Source: JAAAOZ01 sp964496595 (GTDB taxonomy: Bacteria; Chloroflexota; Anaerolineae; B4-G1; SLSP01). From it: 29,469 nucleotides of DNA. Below, piece after piece: positions 8,157 through 15,637 of this stretch (the first letter of the stretch is position 1; each line of letters starts with the position of its first letter). A model generated the notes under the pieces. The model was given only the letters and a program-made list of their open reading frames with translations, was not told where the DNA came from and did no database searches. The stretch lies in NCBI GenBank assembly GCA_964496595.1, contig CAZCAI010000039.1, forward strand, positions 1 to 29,469. The letters run 5' to 3'. The position numbers and the translations under genes were made by a program.

Positions 8157-8972
8157 TCATCCCTCTACCGGTTCCGGCGCGACGATGTTCACCGGGATGG
8201 TGCAGAGCGTTGTGTTGCCGTAAATATCCACCACCACCAGGCGCAGGCGATACGGCCCGCCCGGCGGATAGCGTTCTGTGTTGGAGACATCCCAGATGCC
8301 CAGCCGCCCATTTTCCACCGGGATGTTGTACTGGGCGATGTCGGTGGGCATATTCGCGCCGGGAAAGAGCACCTCGAACTTGTAGTAGGAGAAGGCGTTG
8401 ACATCAGCAGTCCCCTGGATTTCCACAACGCCGGAGATATCACTCCCGGCGAGAGGGTAGGTCATCTGGGCGTTGGGCGAAGGGCACTCCGGCTGTAAAT
8501 CGGCCTCTGGGATGGGCGTCGCGGTCGGGACAGGCGTATCAGTCGGGATGACGACCGGCGTAGCATCCACCGGGACATCCACCCCCTCCGTCGTCGTCAC
8601 GCCATCCGTCGCCGTGATATTATCCGTCGACTGGATCGTCAACGGGAGCAGCGGCGTGGGCGTCGGCGAAGGTGTGGGCGTGAACAGCCCCACCTCCACC
8701 GGCGTCGAAGCCACCGTCTCGACCGCCGGCAGCGTGGGGAAGACGAAGGTTCGAATGAGAAAGACCACACCACCCAGCGCCAAGAAGAGCGCCGCCATCA
8801 TCGCCGCGCGCGAGACGCGCTGCTGGTAGACCTCACGCTCCAGCGAAAACTGGGCATAATCGCGCTTGCGCTTCGCCGATATGGCGATAAAGAGATAGGC
8901 CACCGCCCCCATCAGGCACGCCAGGTAAATCAGCAGCGCCTGTTGGCCCAACCAGGAGAGAACGACATTCAT
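8157..8972 (-). CDS. Membrane-anchored protein with Thr/Pro linker and Ig-like domain
   Basis: 271 residues. Two hydrophobic helices lie at about 5-30 and 58-77, with a basic stretch between them ('AKRKRDYAQ'). Next come a Thr/Pro-rich linker ('FTPTPSPTPTPLLPLT' and 'VVIPTDTPVPTATPIP', about 95-155) and a C-terminal beta-rich domain (about 160-265: 'ISGVVEIQGTADVNAFSYYKFEVLFPG', 'YRLRLVVVDIYGNTTLC') that looks like a bacterial Ig/fibronectin-type fold with two cysteines (about 162 and 258). The domain probably lies outside the membrane. The start shares ATGA with the phosphorylase stop, so translation is coupled. The function is unknown; the style is typical of Chloroflexota surface proteins. 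Confidence 0.8.
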   Translation of the reverse strand: MNVVLSWLGQQALLIYLACLMGAVAYLFIAISAKRKRDYAQFSLEREVYQQRVSRAAMMAALFLALGGVVFLIRTFVFPTLPAVETVASTPVEVGLFTPTPSPTPTPLLPLTIQSTDNITATDGVTTTEGVDVPVDATPVVIPTDTPVPTATPIPEADLQPECPSPNAQMTYPLAGSDISGVVEIQGTADVNAFSYYKFEVLFPGANMPTDIAQYNIPVENGRLGIWDVSNTERYPPGGPYRLRLVVVDIYGNTTLCTIPVNIVAPEPVEG

Positions 8973-9814
8973 AGAGCGCGCAACACCCCGCGAATCATTG
9001 TCTCTAAGTAGGGCACGAGCACTTTACCGGCCTCCAAAACCTCTTCGTGCGTGGGCCCGGCCGCGCCTTCCTCGCCGACCAGCGTGTTGGTGATGCCCGA
9101 AAGGCCGAGCACGCGCATCCCGGCGTGGCGGGCGGCGGTGACCTCCGGCACGGTGGACATCCCCACGCCGTCCGCGCCGATCAAGCGCAGGAAGCGCACG
9201 TCCGCCGGCGTCTCGTAACTCGGGCCGGCCAGGCAGATGTAGACGCCCTGATGATGCGGGATGCCGGCCTCCAGCGCGACCTTATCGGCCAGCGCGCGCA
9301 GCTCTGGATCGTAGGCGCCGTTCATATTGGGGAACCGCACCCCAAACTCCGAGAGATTCGGCCCGCGCAGGGGATTCTGGCCCGCCATCCCCAGGAGATT
9401 GAGGTGATCGCGAACGATCATCACCTCGCCGGGGCTGTAGCTCATATTCAGGCCGCCGGCCGCGTTCGTCACGATCAGCGTCTCAACGCCCAACAGCTTC
9501 ATCACGCGGATGGGGAAGGTGAGGTGTTGCATCGAGTAACCCTCGTAGTAGTGCACCCGTCCCTGCATCACCACCACGGGATGCCCCTCCAATATGCCCA
9601 ACACCAGCCGCCCCTGATGTCCCTCGACGGTGGAGACCGGGAAATGAGGGATGTCATCAAAGGGAACGATGACAGCGTCCTCGACGGAATCCGCCAGAGC
9701 GCTCAGGCCAGAGCCTAAGATCAGGCCGATCTTGGGCGTTATGTCGGCCCGCTCGCGGATAGCCGCGGCGGCCTGCTCGTAATCCGGCATCTCGAAAAAA
9801 TCTTTCTTACTCAT
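8969..9814 (-). CDS. punA: Purine nucleoside phosphorylase (trimeric, class II)
   Basis: 281 residues from ATG at 9814, with GGAGGGAG upstream; it overlaps the recombinase stop by eight bases. The enzyme splits purine (deoxy)nucleosides with phosphate to base plus (deoxy)ribose-1-phosphate for salvage. Key features of the trimeric PNP family are present: phosphate loop 'LILGSGLSAL' (Ser35), His66 in 'EGHQGRL', 'QGRVHYYEGY' (Arg86, His88), 'IVTNAAGG', 'CLAGPSYETPADVRFLR' with Glu201, 'GADGVGMSTVPEV' (Met220) and Asn243 in 'SGITNTL'. Glu and Asn at the base site fit 6-oxopurine (inosine/guanosine) preference, as in mammalian-type enzymes. It is cytoplasmic. Length is normal for the family. Confidence 0.95.
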   Translation of the reverse strand: MSKKDFFEMPDYEQAAAAIRERADITPKIGLILGSGLSALADSVEDAVIVPFDDIPHFPVSTVEGHQGRLVLGILEGHPVVVMQGRVHYYEGYSMQHLTFPIRVMKLLGVETLIVTNAAGGLNMSYSPGEVMIVRDHLNLLGMAGQNPLRGPNLSEFGVRFPNMNGAYDPELRALADKVALEAGIPHHQGVYICLAGPSYETPADVRFLRLIGADGVGMSTVPEVTAARHAGMRVLGLSGITNTLVGEEGAAGPTHEEVLEAGKVLVPYLETMIRGVLRAL

Positions 9815-10778
9815 AGTTTTCTCCCTCCTGATTCTGTTCTGATGATGGATTGGATGCTGTTGGGGCGTCGGAATCCCCTTCAGCGAAGGCGCGGGGATGC
9901 GCGCGGTCGTAGACCTCGCGCTTGCGCCGGTTGGAAACCTCGGTGTAGATCTGCGTCGTCGTGATGTTCGCGTGACCCAAGAACTGCTGTAATTCCCGCA
10001 GATCCGCGCCGCCATCCAGCATGTGGGTGGCGAAGGTGTGGCGCAGTGTGTGGGGCGTCACCCCATCGCCCAATTCGGCGGCTTCGATGTACTGTTGCAA
10101 GATGAACCACAATCCCTGGCGCGTCAGCGGGCGCCCCAATCGATTGAGAAAAAACATCCGCTCGCCGCTATCGCGCAGCAAAAAGGGCCGCCCTTCCTCC
10201 TGATATTGTTGCAGGCAGGCCTGGGCCGTCGCGTGCACCGGCACGATGCGCTCTTTGTTGCCCTTACCCACACAACGGATCGTGCCCTGCTTCAGATCGA
10301 CAGTGTCCACCGTCAAGGTAACCGCCTCCGAGACGCGCAGGCCGGTGGCGTAGAGCAGTTCTAAAATAGCGCGATCCCGCAGGCCAGAGGGCGTGCGATC
10401 CTGCGCGGCGGCATCTAACAGGCGCTGCACCTGCTCGCGCGAAAGCGTGCGCGGCAAGCGCCGCCCGATCTTCGGCTGCGGCAGCCAATCGACCAGTTCC
10501 CTTTGAATCACGCCCTCGGCAAAGAGGAAATTCAAGAAGGATCGCACCGACGCCACCTTACGCGCCACCGTCGCCTTTTTGTACGAGCGCTCCTGCAACA
10601 TCGCCAAAAAGCGCTCCAGGCTCTTGGGCGTCAGATCGGCCCAGCCGTCGATGCTGGTTTTTTTATCGATAAAGCGCTGGAATTGTCGCAAATCGCCCTT
10701 GTAGGCGGTCAACGTGTTCTGGGAATATCCGCGCTCAAACTCTATGTGATTTAAAAATTGCTCTATTTGTGAATTCAT
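9807..10778 (-). CDS. Tyrosine recombinase, XerC/XerD type
   Basis: 323 residues. The N-terminal SAM-like core-binding domain covers about 1-95 ('HIEFERGYSQNTLTAYKGDL'); the catalytic domain carries the full residue set: Arg148 ('ATGLRVSE'), Lys172 ('GKGNKER'), His243-x-x-Arg246 ('TPHTLRHTFATH'), His269 ('LGHANITTT') and nucleophile Tyr278. It is the size of a Xer protein plus a short acidic tail (about 300-323). The likely role is dimer resolution at dif, although one Xer gene alone cannot be assigned to C or D. No clear Shine-Dalgarno precedes ATG 10778, only an A/T-rich run, so the transcript may be leaderless or weakly initiated. It leads the operon with PNP. Confidence 0.93.
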   Translation of the reverse strand: MNSQIEQFLNHIEFERGYSQNTLTAYKGDLRQFQRFIDKKTSIDGWADLTPKSLERFLAMLQERSYKKATVARKVASVRSFLNFLFAEGVIQRELVDWLPQPKIGRRLPRTLSREQVQRLLDAAAQDRTPSGLRDRAILELLYATGLRVSEAVTLTVDTVDLKQGTIRCVGKGNKERIVPVHATAQACLQQYQEEGRPFLLRDSGERMFFLNRLGRPLTRQGLWFILQQYIEAAELGDGVTPHTLRHTFATHMLDGGADLRELQQFLGHANITTTQIYTEVSNRRKREVYDRAHPRAFAEGDSDAPTASNPSSEQNQEGENYE

Positions 10779-10846
10779 TATTTTTTATATGGAAACGGAT
10801 CTTGCCCTTATACCAAGCCTTGGTTGTTAGAGAGCAACTATATAGT

Positions 10847-11044
10847 CTATACCTCGGCGGGTTGTAGGAATCGATTTGCAACTTTCTCAACTGGCTTGTA
10901 ATGAAATTTAATCCCGTGTTGCTCTTCAGCTCTCTTCACGATCTCATGCAAATTCGCAGCGTAGTTATGCAGGTCATACCCCGCTTGTTCGTCCATAAGT
11001 CGCTGAGCTTTCTCTTTCGTTTCCAACAGTTCATTCGTTATCAT
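10847..11044 (-). CDS. Small hypothetical protein, 65 aa
   Basis: ATG at 11044 with GGAG seven bases upstream gives a 65-residue, highly charged, mainly helical protein ('NELLETKEKAQRLMDEQAGYDLHNYAANLHEIVKRAEEQ'). The open frame extends further upstream, but that part is GC-rich antisense sequence of the glycosyltransferase gene and lacks a ribosome site. I recognise no family. It is bounded by a 130-bp gap holding nothing I recognise and by a 68-bp gap before the recombinase gene. It could be a small regulator or antitoxin-like protein, but no toxin partner is seen. Confidence 0.55.
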   Translation of the reverse strand: MITNELLETKEKAQRLMDEQAGYDLHNYAANLHEIVKRAEEQHGIKFHYKPVEKVANRFLQPAEV

Positions 11045-11174
11045 AATTTGGCTCCGCTTTTGGTTTTCGGAATCGGGCTTGGCGTTTACATGCGCGGTGA
11101 AGATGATGGAGATGAAAGACAATATAGCATTATAGCATGCTCGCCTTGTCAGACCCAAAATAGGCGCCGCGCCG

Positions 11175-12392
11175 TTACCGGAACGGCAATCGCAGACGGA
11201 GATCCATCGGTGGGATGAGGCTGAGCGGCGGCGGAATATAAATCTGCCCCACGTTCCAGAGTTGCTGCGCGATGGTCTCGGCGGCATGTGGCAACGCCAA
11301 CGACCGCGAGCGAGCGGCCATCCTCCGTCGCCGGTCGGGATGCGCGAGCAGGTCGCGGACGGCCCGCGCGGCCTGCGCTGGCGTCGGCGCCCAGAGGCCC
11401 GCGCCGTGCTCAACGACGTGGGCAACGTTGCCCGTCTCCTGGCCCGGCAGCGCCGTGTACAGCACCAGCGGCAGCCCCATCACGAACGCCTCCGCCAGCG
11501 TGTTGGGCCCGGCCTTGGTGACCAGCAGATCGACGGCGCGCATCCACACCTCGATGTCGGTAACGAAGCCCTCGACGTGCAGCTTCGGCGCGGTGCGATC
11601 TCGCAGCGCGGAAAGCTCTTCATAGAGCGCGCGGTTCCGCCCGGTGATGGCTACGACATACGTCGAGGGCGCTGCCTCCGTGATGGCGCGCGTTACCTCG
11701 GCCAACGGCCCCATCCCCTCGCCGCCGCCCATCACCATGACGATGGTCTCGTCCCGTGGCAAACCCAGGCGGGCGCGGGCCGCTTCGCGCGTGAGCGATT
11801 GCGCTTGCACAAAGCAGCGCCGGATGGGCATCCCCGTCACCTCCACGCGGCCCGTGGGGAGACCCCACCGCAGCGCGCGATCCTTCGCCGCCTCCGTGGG
11901 GACGAGGTAGGTCGCCGCGCCCGGCGTGAACCAGCTCGCGTGCACCGTCACCAGATCCAGCGCCACAATCACCAGCGGCACGGGCAGATCGGAGGTTTGT
12001 AGCGCCAGGTGCAGGATATAATTGGGCAGCCCGTGGAACGAGACGATCACATCGGCCGGGTGTTCGTGGAGCAATTGGCGGATCGAACGCCGCGCATACG
12101 GCCACGTCAGGCGCGAGACCGCTTTCACCAGCTTCAGATGGTTGGAGAGTCGATAGCCGATGCCCCACGGCACGCCGTTCAGCCCGACGACCGTCGGATA
12201 CCAGCGCGGGAATTTATCGAAGGGCCAGCGCCCCATCTCCACGAAGATGTCCAACATCTCGATGCTGGCCGCCTCCCCATACAGGCGCGCCATCTCCTGC
12301 GCCACGGCTTGCGCGGAGGCGCGATGCCCGCCGCCCGTATCCGAGAAGAGAAACAAAAAGCGCTTCGTCTCGGTGGATAAATCCATTATCAT
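11175..12392 (-). CDS. Glycosyltransferase, MGDG-synthase/GT28 type
   Basis: 405 residues. The N-terminal 'RFLFLFSDTGGGHRASAQAV' (glycine-rich motif about 17-27) is the signature of the MGDG synthase/processive diacylglycerol glucosyltransferase family; the C-terminal half has the GT28 donor site ('VMVMGGGEGMGPL', 'VEGFVTDIEVWM', 'LVTKAGPNTLAEAFVMGLPLVLYTALPGQETGN'). It should transfer a sugar from a nucleotide sugar to a lipid acceptor at the inner membrane face; acceptor and sugar are unknown. Start ATG 12392 overlaps the DUF951 stop by one base (TGATG), so translation is coupled. It is near the minus-strand end of a two-gene operon; no clear terminator follows. Confidence 0.9.
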   Translation of the reverse strand: MIMDLSTETKRFLFLFSDTGGGHRASAQAVAQEMARLYGEAASIEMLDIFVEMGRWPFDKFPRWYPTVVGLNGVPWGIGYRLSNHLKLVKAVSRLTWPYARRSIRQLLHEHPADVIVSFHGLPNYILHLALQTSDLPVPLVIVALDLVTVHASWFTPGAATYLVPTEAAKDRALRWGLPTGRVEVTGMPIRRCFVQAQSLTREAARARLGLPRDETIVMVMGGGEGMGPLAEVTRAITEAAPSTYVVAITGRNRALYEELSALRDRTAPKLHVEGFVTDIEVWMRAVDLLVTKAGPNTLAEAFVMGLPLVLYTALPGQETGNVAHVVEHGAGLWAPTPAQAARAVRDLLAHPDRRRRMAARSRSLALPHAAETIAQQLWNVGQIYIPPPLSLIPPMDLRLRLPFR

Positions 12393-12613
12393 CAGGCTTG
12401 ATCTCCTTTATCTTCATCTTGATGAACCACGCGCTTGACCTGCGACTCAAATCGCTTGCGAGGGAGCATGACATAGCGCTGGCACGTCTGGCACTCGATG
12501 CCGATATCCGCCCCTACCCGCAGGATGCGCCACGTCCGCCCGCCGCAGGGATGGGGCTTGCGTAACGCCACGACATCGCCGACGTGCAGCGTCATGGGCG
12601 ATTTGGGACTCAT
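12392..12613 (-). CDS. DUF951 family small protein
   Basis: 73 residues from ATG at 12613, with GGAGG about eight bases upstream (an in-frame GTG at 12628 overlaps that site). It matches the DUF951 pattern: 'HVGDVVALRKPHPCGG', 'WRILRVGADIGIECQTCQRYVMLPR'. The family is a short beta-rich domain with conserved cysteines (here in 'HPCGG' and 'CQTC') and no proven biochemical role; a nucleic-acid or zinc-binding role is only a guess. It is translationally coupled to the glycosyltransferase. It is transcribed divergently from the YgiQ-type gene. Confidence 0.85.
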   Translation of the reverse strand: MSPKSPMTLHVGDVVALRKPHPCGGRTWRILRVGADIGIECQTCQRYVMLPRKRFESQVKRVVHQDEDKGDQA

Positions 12614-12652
12614 ATCATCTTCCTCCACGAGCCATCATTACGTTATTATGTC

Positions 12653-12661
12653 ATTGTACCA
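12653..12661 (-). promoter_or_regulatory. Extended -10 promoter for DUF951 operon
   Basis: On the minus strand TGG-TACAAT forms an extended -10 element about 40 bases upstream of the DUF951 start; no good -35 is seen. It sits in a small palindrome (TGTACC/GGTACA), which could be an operator. Confidence 0.4.
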
Positions 12662-12700
12662 TATTAGCAGGTACATGATAGCACGGGGCAAGCGGCGCCA

Positions 12701-12709
12701 TGGTATAAT
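12701..12709 (+). promoter_or_regulatory. Extended -10 promoter for ygiQ-like gene
   Basis: TGG-TATAAT is a perfect -10 hexamer with the extended TG at the right distance; the -35 region is not recognisable. It would place the transcript start near 12716, giving a leader of about 105 bases that includes the hairpin at 12745-12798. Confidence 0.5.
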
Positions 12710-12744
12710 GGAAGATGGTGAGGTTCTCTGAGGATGCCACAACC

Positions 12745-12798
12745 TTCCGGGAAGCTACATAGCTTAGCTTACAGAAGCGCTTTCGTAGCTTCCCGGAA
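12745..12798 (+). promoter_or_regulatory. Long hairpin in the 5' leader of the ygiQ-like gene
   Basis: A perfect 14-bp inverted repeat (12745-12758 and 12785-12798) encloses a 26-base loop. It lies between the extended -10 promoter and the ribosome binding site, ending 22 bases before the start codon. There is no U-tract, so it is not a terminator. It could be a leader structure affecting translation or stability, or a small repeat element. Confidence 0.5.
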
Positions 12799-12820
12799 AG
12801 TAAAAGATTTGTGAGGTGCT

Positions 12821-14521
12821 ATGTTTTTGCCGACGACAGCGGAAGAAGTTCGCGCGCGGGGATGGACGGCGTTAGACGTCATCCTGGTGACGGGCGATAC
12901 TTATATCGATAGTCCCTACATCGGCGTGGCCGTGGTGGGGCAGGTCTTGGTGGATGCCGGCTACCGCGTGGGCATCATCGCGCAGCCCGACATCCATTCG
13001 GATCGGGACATCGCGCGGCTGGGCGAGCCGGAACTCTTCTGGGGCGTGACGGGCGGCTGCATCGATTCGATGGTCGCCAACTACACCGCCACCAAAAAGC
13101 TCCGCCGTCAGGGCGATTACACACCCGGCGGCGTCAATGATCGCCGGCCCAACCGCGCGGTGATCGTCTACACTAATCTCATCAAGCGCTTCTTCAAGGA
13201 GACGGCGCCCATCGTCCTGGGCGGCCTCGAGGCCAGCCTGCGGCGCATCGCCCACTACGATTTCTGGGCCGACAGCGTCCGCCGCTCCATTCTCTTCGAC
13301 GCCAAAGCTGACCTGCTCGTCTACGGCATGGCGGAAAAGACCATCGTCGCGCTGGCCAAGACGCTGAAGCGAGGAGAGACGGGCGAGCAGCTCCCCGGCC
13401 TGTGCTATATCGCGCAGGAGAAACCGCCCGATTATCTGGAATTGCCTTCCTATCCCACCGTCCGCAAGGACAAACGCGCCTTCATCGAGATGTTCCACAC
13501 CTTCTACCACAACAACGATCCGCAGACCGCTCGCGGCCTCGCGCAGCAGCAGGACAGCCGCTACCTGATCCAAAATCCGCCCGCGCCTTATCTCTCGCAG
13601 GAGGAACTCGACGCCGTCTACGCCCTGGATTTCGAGCGGGACGCGCATCCCTACTACAAGGCCCAGGGCGAGGTGCGCGCGCTGGCGACGATTGGCGCTT
13701 CCGTGGCGACGCATCGCGGCTGCTATGGCGAGTGCAACTTCTGCGCTATCGCGATGCACGAAGGGCGCACGATCCGCTGGCGCAGCGAGGATTCGATTGT
13801 GAAGGAGGTCGAGCAGATCGCCCGGCAGCCCGATTTCAAGGGCTACATCCGCGATGTGAGCGGCCCGACGGCCAACATGTACGGCTTCGAGTGCGAGAAG
13901 AAGCTAAAGCACGGCGGTTGCGAGCACAAGCGCTGCATCTTCCCGGAGATCTGCCCGCAGTTGCCCGTGAATCATCGCCCGCAGATGGAGCTGTTGCAGC
14001 GCCTGCGCCAGATCCCCGGCGTGAAGAAGGTCTTCGTCGCCTCCGGCCTGCGCTACGATCTGCTGCTGGCCGATAATCGCCACGGCGAAGCCTATCTCCA
14101 GGAACTGGTGCGCCACCACGTCTCCGGCCAACTGAAGGTCGCGCCAGAGCACACCGAGCCGCGCGTCCTGGAACTGATGGGCAAGCCCGGCCCGGAGGAT
14201 CTGTTGGAGTTTCGGCGCCGCTTTTTCAAGGCGACCGAGGCCGCGCACAAGAAGCAATTCCTCACCTACTACTTGATCGCCGCCCACCCCGGCTGCACGG
14301 AGCGCGACATGCATCGCCTCCGCCAATTCGCCGCCCGCGAACTCCACCTCCATCCCGAACAGGTGCAGATTTTCACGCCCACGCCCGCCACCTATTCCAG
14401 CCTGATGTACTACACCGAGATGAACCCCTGGACGGGCGAGAAACTCTTCGTCGAGAAGCGCCTGGGCAAGCAAATTCAACAAAAGCGGGTCGTCGTCCAG
14501 AAGCGTCGCCGGAGACGGTGA
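12821..14521 (+). CDS. YgiQ family radical SAM protein (UPF0313)
   Basis: 566 residues, ATG with GAGG upstream. YgiQ-like hallmarks are the N-terminal 'LDVILVTGDTYIDSPYIGVAVVGQVLVDAGYRVGIIAQP' (Rossmann-like, B12-domain-like), 'ELFWGVTGGCIDSMVANYTATKK', 'IVLGGLEASLRRIAHYDFW', then the radical SAM core with Cys301-x3-Cys305-x2-Cys308 ('CYGECNFC') for the 4Fe-4S cluster. The C-terminus is basic ('QQKRVVVQKRRRRR'). The family is widespread with unknown substrate. Length is slightly below the 600-700 residues common for YgiQ. It is transcribed from the divergent intergenic region and followed after 50 bases by a second radical SAM gene. Confidence 0.93.
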   Translation: MFLPTTAEEVRARGWTALDVILVTGDTYIDSPYIGVAVVGQVLVDAGYRVGIIAQPDIHSDRDIARLGEPELFWGVTGGCIDSMVANYTATKKLRRQGDYTPGGVNDRRPNRAVIVYTNLIKRFFKETAPIVLGGLEASLRRIAHYDFWADSVRRSILFDAKADLLVYGMAEKTIVALAKTLKRGETGEQLPGLCYIAQEKPPDYLELPSYPTVRKDKRAFIEMFHTFYHNNDPQTARGLAQQQDSRYLIQNPPAPYLSQEELDAVYALDFERDAHPYYKAQGEVRALATIGASVATHRGCYGECNFCAIAMHEGRTIRWRSEDSIVKEVEQIARQPDFKGYIRDVSGPTANMYGFECEKKLKHGGCEHKRCIFPEICPQLPVNHRPQMELLQRLRQIPGVKKVFVASGLRYDLLLADNRHGEAYLQELVRHHVSGQLKVAPEHTEPRVLELMGKPGPEDLLEFRRRFFKATEAAHKKQFLTYYLIAAHPGCTERDMHRLRQFAARELHLHPEQVQIFTPTPATYSSLMYYTEMNPWTGEKLFVEKRLGKQIQQKRVVVQKRRRRR

Positions 14522-14571
14522 GGAAGATATGAGGAAGATAGACGACGCACGCGCGCAAAGGATAGGTCTCT

Positions 14572-15636
14572 TTGAGTAGGTTAATCGGCAACTACGCGCT
14601 CAATCTCGTGAAGCTGTTGGCCGGGCGGCGGATGCTGCGCCCGCTGGTAGCGGTCTACCACGTGACCGAGCGCTGCAATCTCAACTGCGTCTACTGCGAG
14701 CATTACGGCGCGCGTCGGGATGCCCAGCATGCGCCGCTCTCGCTGGCGCAGACGAAGACCGTGCTGGCGCGCATCCGCGAGGGCGCCGACCGGATCATCT
14801 TCACCGGCGGCGAGCCGCTGCTCCATCCCCACATCGAGGCGCTGGTGCGCCACGCCCGCGCCCTGAACTTTCGCGGCGTGACGCTGCTCACCAATGGAGC
14901 GCTCCTGGCCGATCACGCGGCGCTCCTCCCCCTGATCGACCGCCTGGTCGTCAGCCTGGACGCCGTCGAGCCGGCCCGCTGGGATGCCGTGATGCGCAGC
15001 GCGCCCGGCACGGCCCAGAAGATCTTGGATAATCTCCGCGATCTCGCACCGCGCCAATCCGAGCAGGACTTTCGCATCATCGTCAATTGCGTCATCACGC
15101 CGGAGACGCTGGGCTTGGTCGAGGGCGTGATCGATTTTTGCGCCGCGCATCAACTGGCGCTCTCCGTCTCCCCGCAAGCGCGCAACAACTGGCCGCGCTC
15201 CGAACTGCTCACCTCCGCGCGCTTTCAAGCCCTGATCGACCGGCTGATCAGCCTCAAGCGCGAGGGCTTCCCGCTGCTGGTGAGCGGCCCGGCCCTGCGC
15301 ACGATGCGCCGCGCGATCCCGTTCAAGTGCTACCCTACCCTTTTCGCCCACATCCAGCCGGATGGCCGGCTCGTCTACCCCTGCCCGCCGATCCAGTGGA
15401 GCGGCACGGAGCAGGGCGGCGAGCCAAGCTCGCTCTTGGAGGTCTCGGATTGGGGTGCAGCGGTGGCGCAGGCGCACGCGCGCTTCGGATCGCCGCCCCT
15501 GATCTGCACAAGCTGCTTCCAGCAGTGCTACGTCGAGCCGTCGCTGATGCAGGCGCGCCCGCTGGCCCTGCTCTGGGAGTGGCTGCGCTATCCCGTCGTG
15601 CGGCGCGGCGAACTGGTCACCTACAGCATCGGCTGA
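14572..15636 (+). CDS. Radical SAM protein with SPASM-like C-terminus
   Basis: 354 residues from TTG at 14572; the ribosome site (AGGT) is weak, and ATG at 14632 (residue 21) is an alternative that still keeps the core. Cys35-x3-Cys39-x2-Cys42 ('RCNLNCVYC') binds the SAM 4Fe-4S cluster; 'IIFTGGEPLLHP' is the GGE motif. The C-terminal part has Cys253, Cys271 and Cys312/315/319 ('ICTSCFQQCY'), likely an auxiliary Fe-S cluster as in SPASM/twitch enzymes, which act on peptides or on other substrates. No precursor peptide is seen nearby. The stop is one base from the next start, so the product probably works with, or in the same pathway as, the FAD oxidoreductase. Confidence 0.87.
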   Translation: MSRLIGNYALNLVKLLAGRRMLRPLVAVYHVTERCNLNCVYCEHYGARRDAQHAPLSLAQTKTVLARIREGADRIIFTGGEPLLHPHIEALVRHARALNFRGVTLLTNGALLADHAALLPLIDRLVVSLDAVEPARWDAVMRSAPGTAQKILDNLRDLAPRQSEQDFRIIVNCVITPETLGLVEGVIDFCAAHQLALSVSPQARNNWPRSELLTSARFQALIDRLISLKREGFPLLVSGPALRTMRRAIPFKCYPTLFAHIQPDGRLVYPCPPIQWSGTEQGGEPSSLLEVSDWGAAVAQAHARFGSPPLICTSCFQQCYVEPSLMQARPLALLWEWLRYPVVRRGELVTYSIG

Positions 15637-15637
15637 T

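Noticed and set aside
11045..11425. 192-residue version of the small protein at 10847
   Set aside because: The extension is antisense to the glycosyltransferase and has no ribosome site; the GGAG-ATG at 11044 is the real start.
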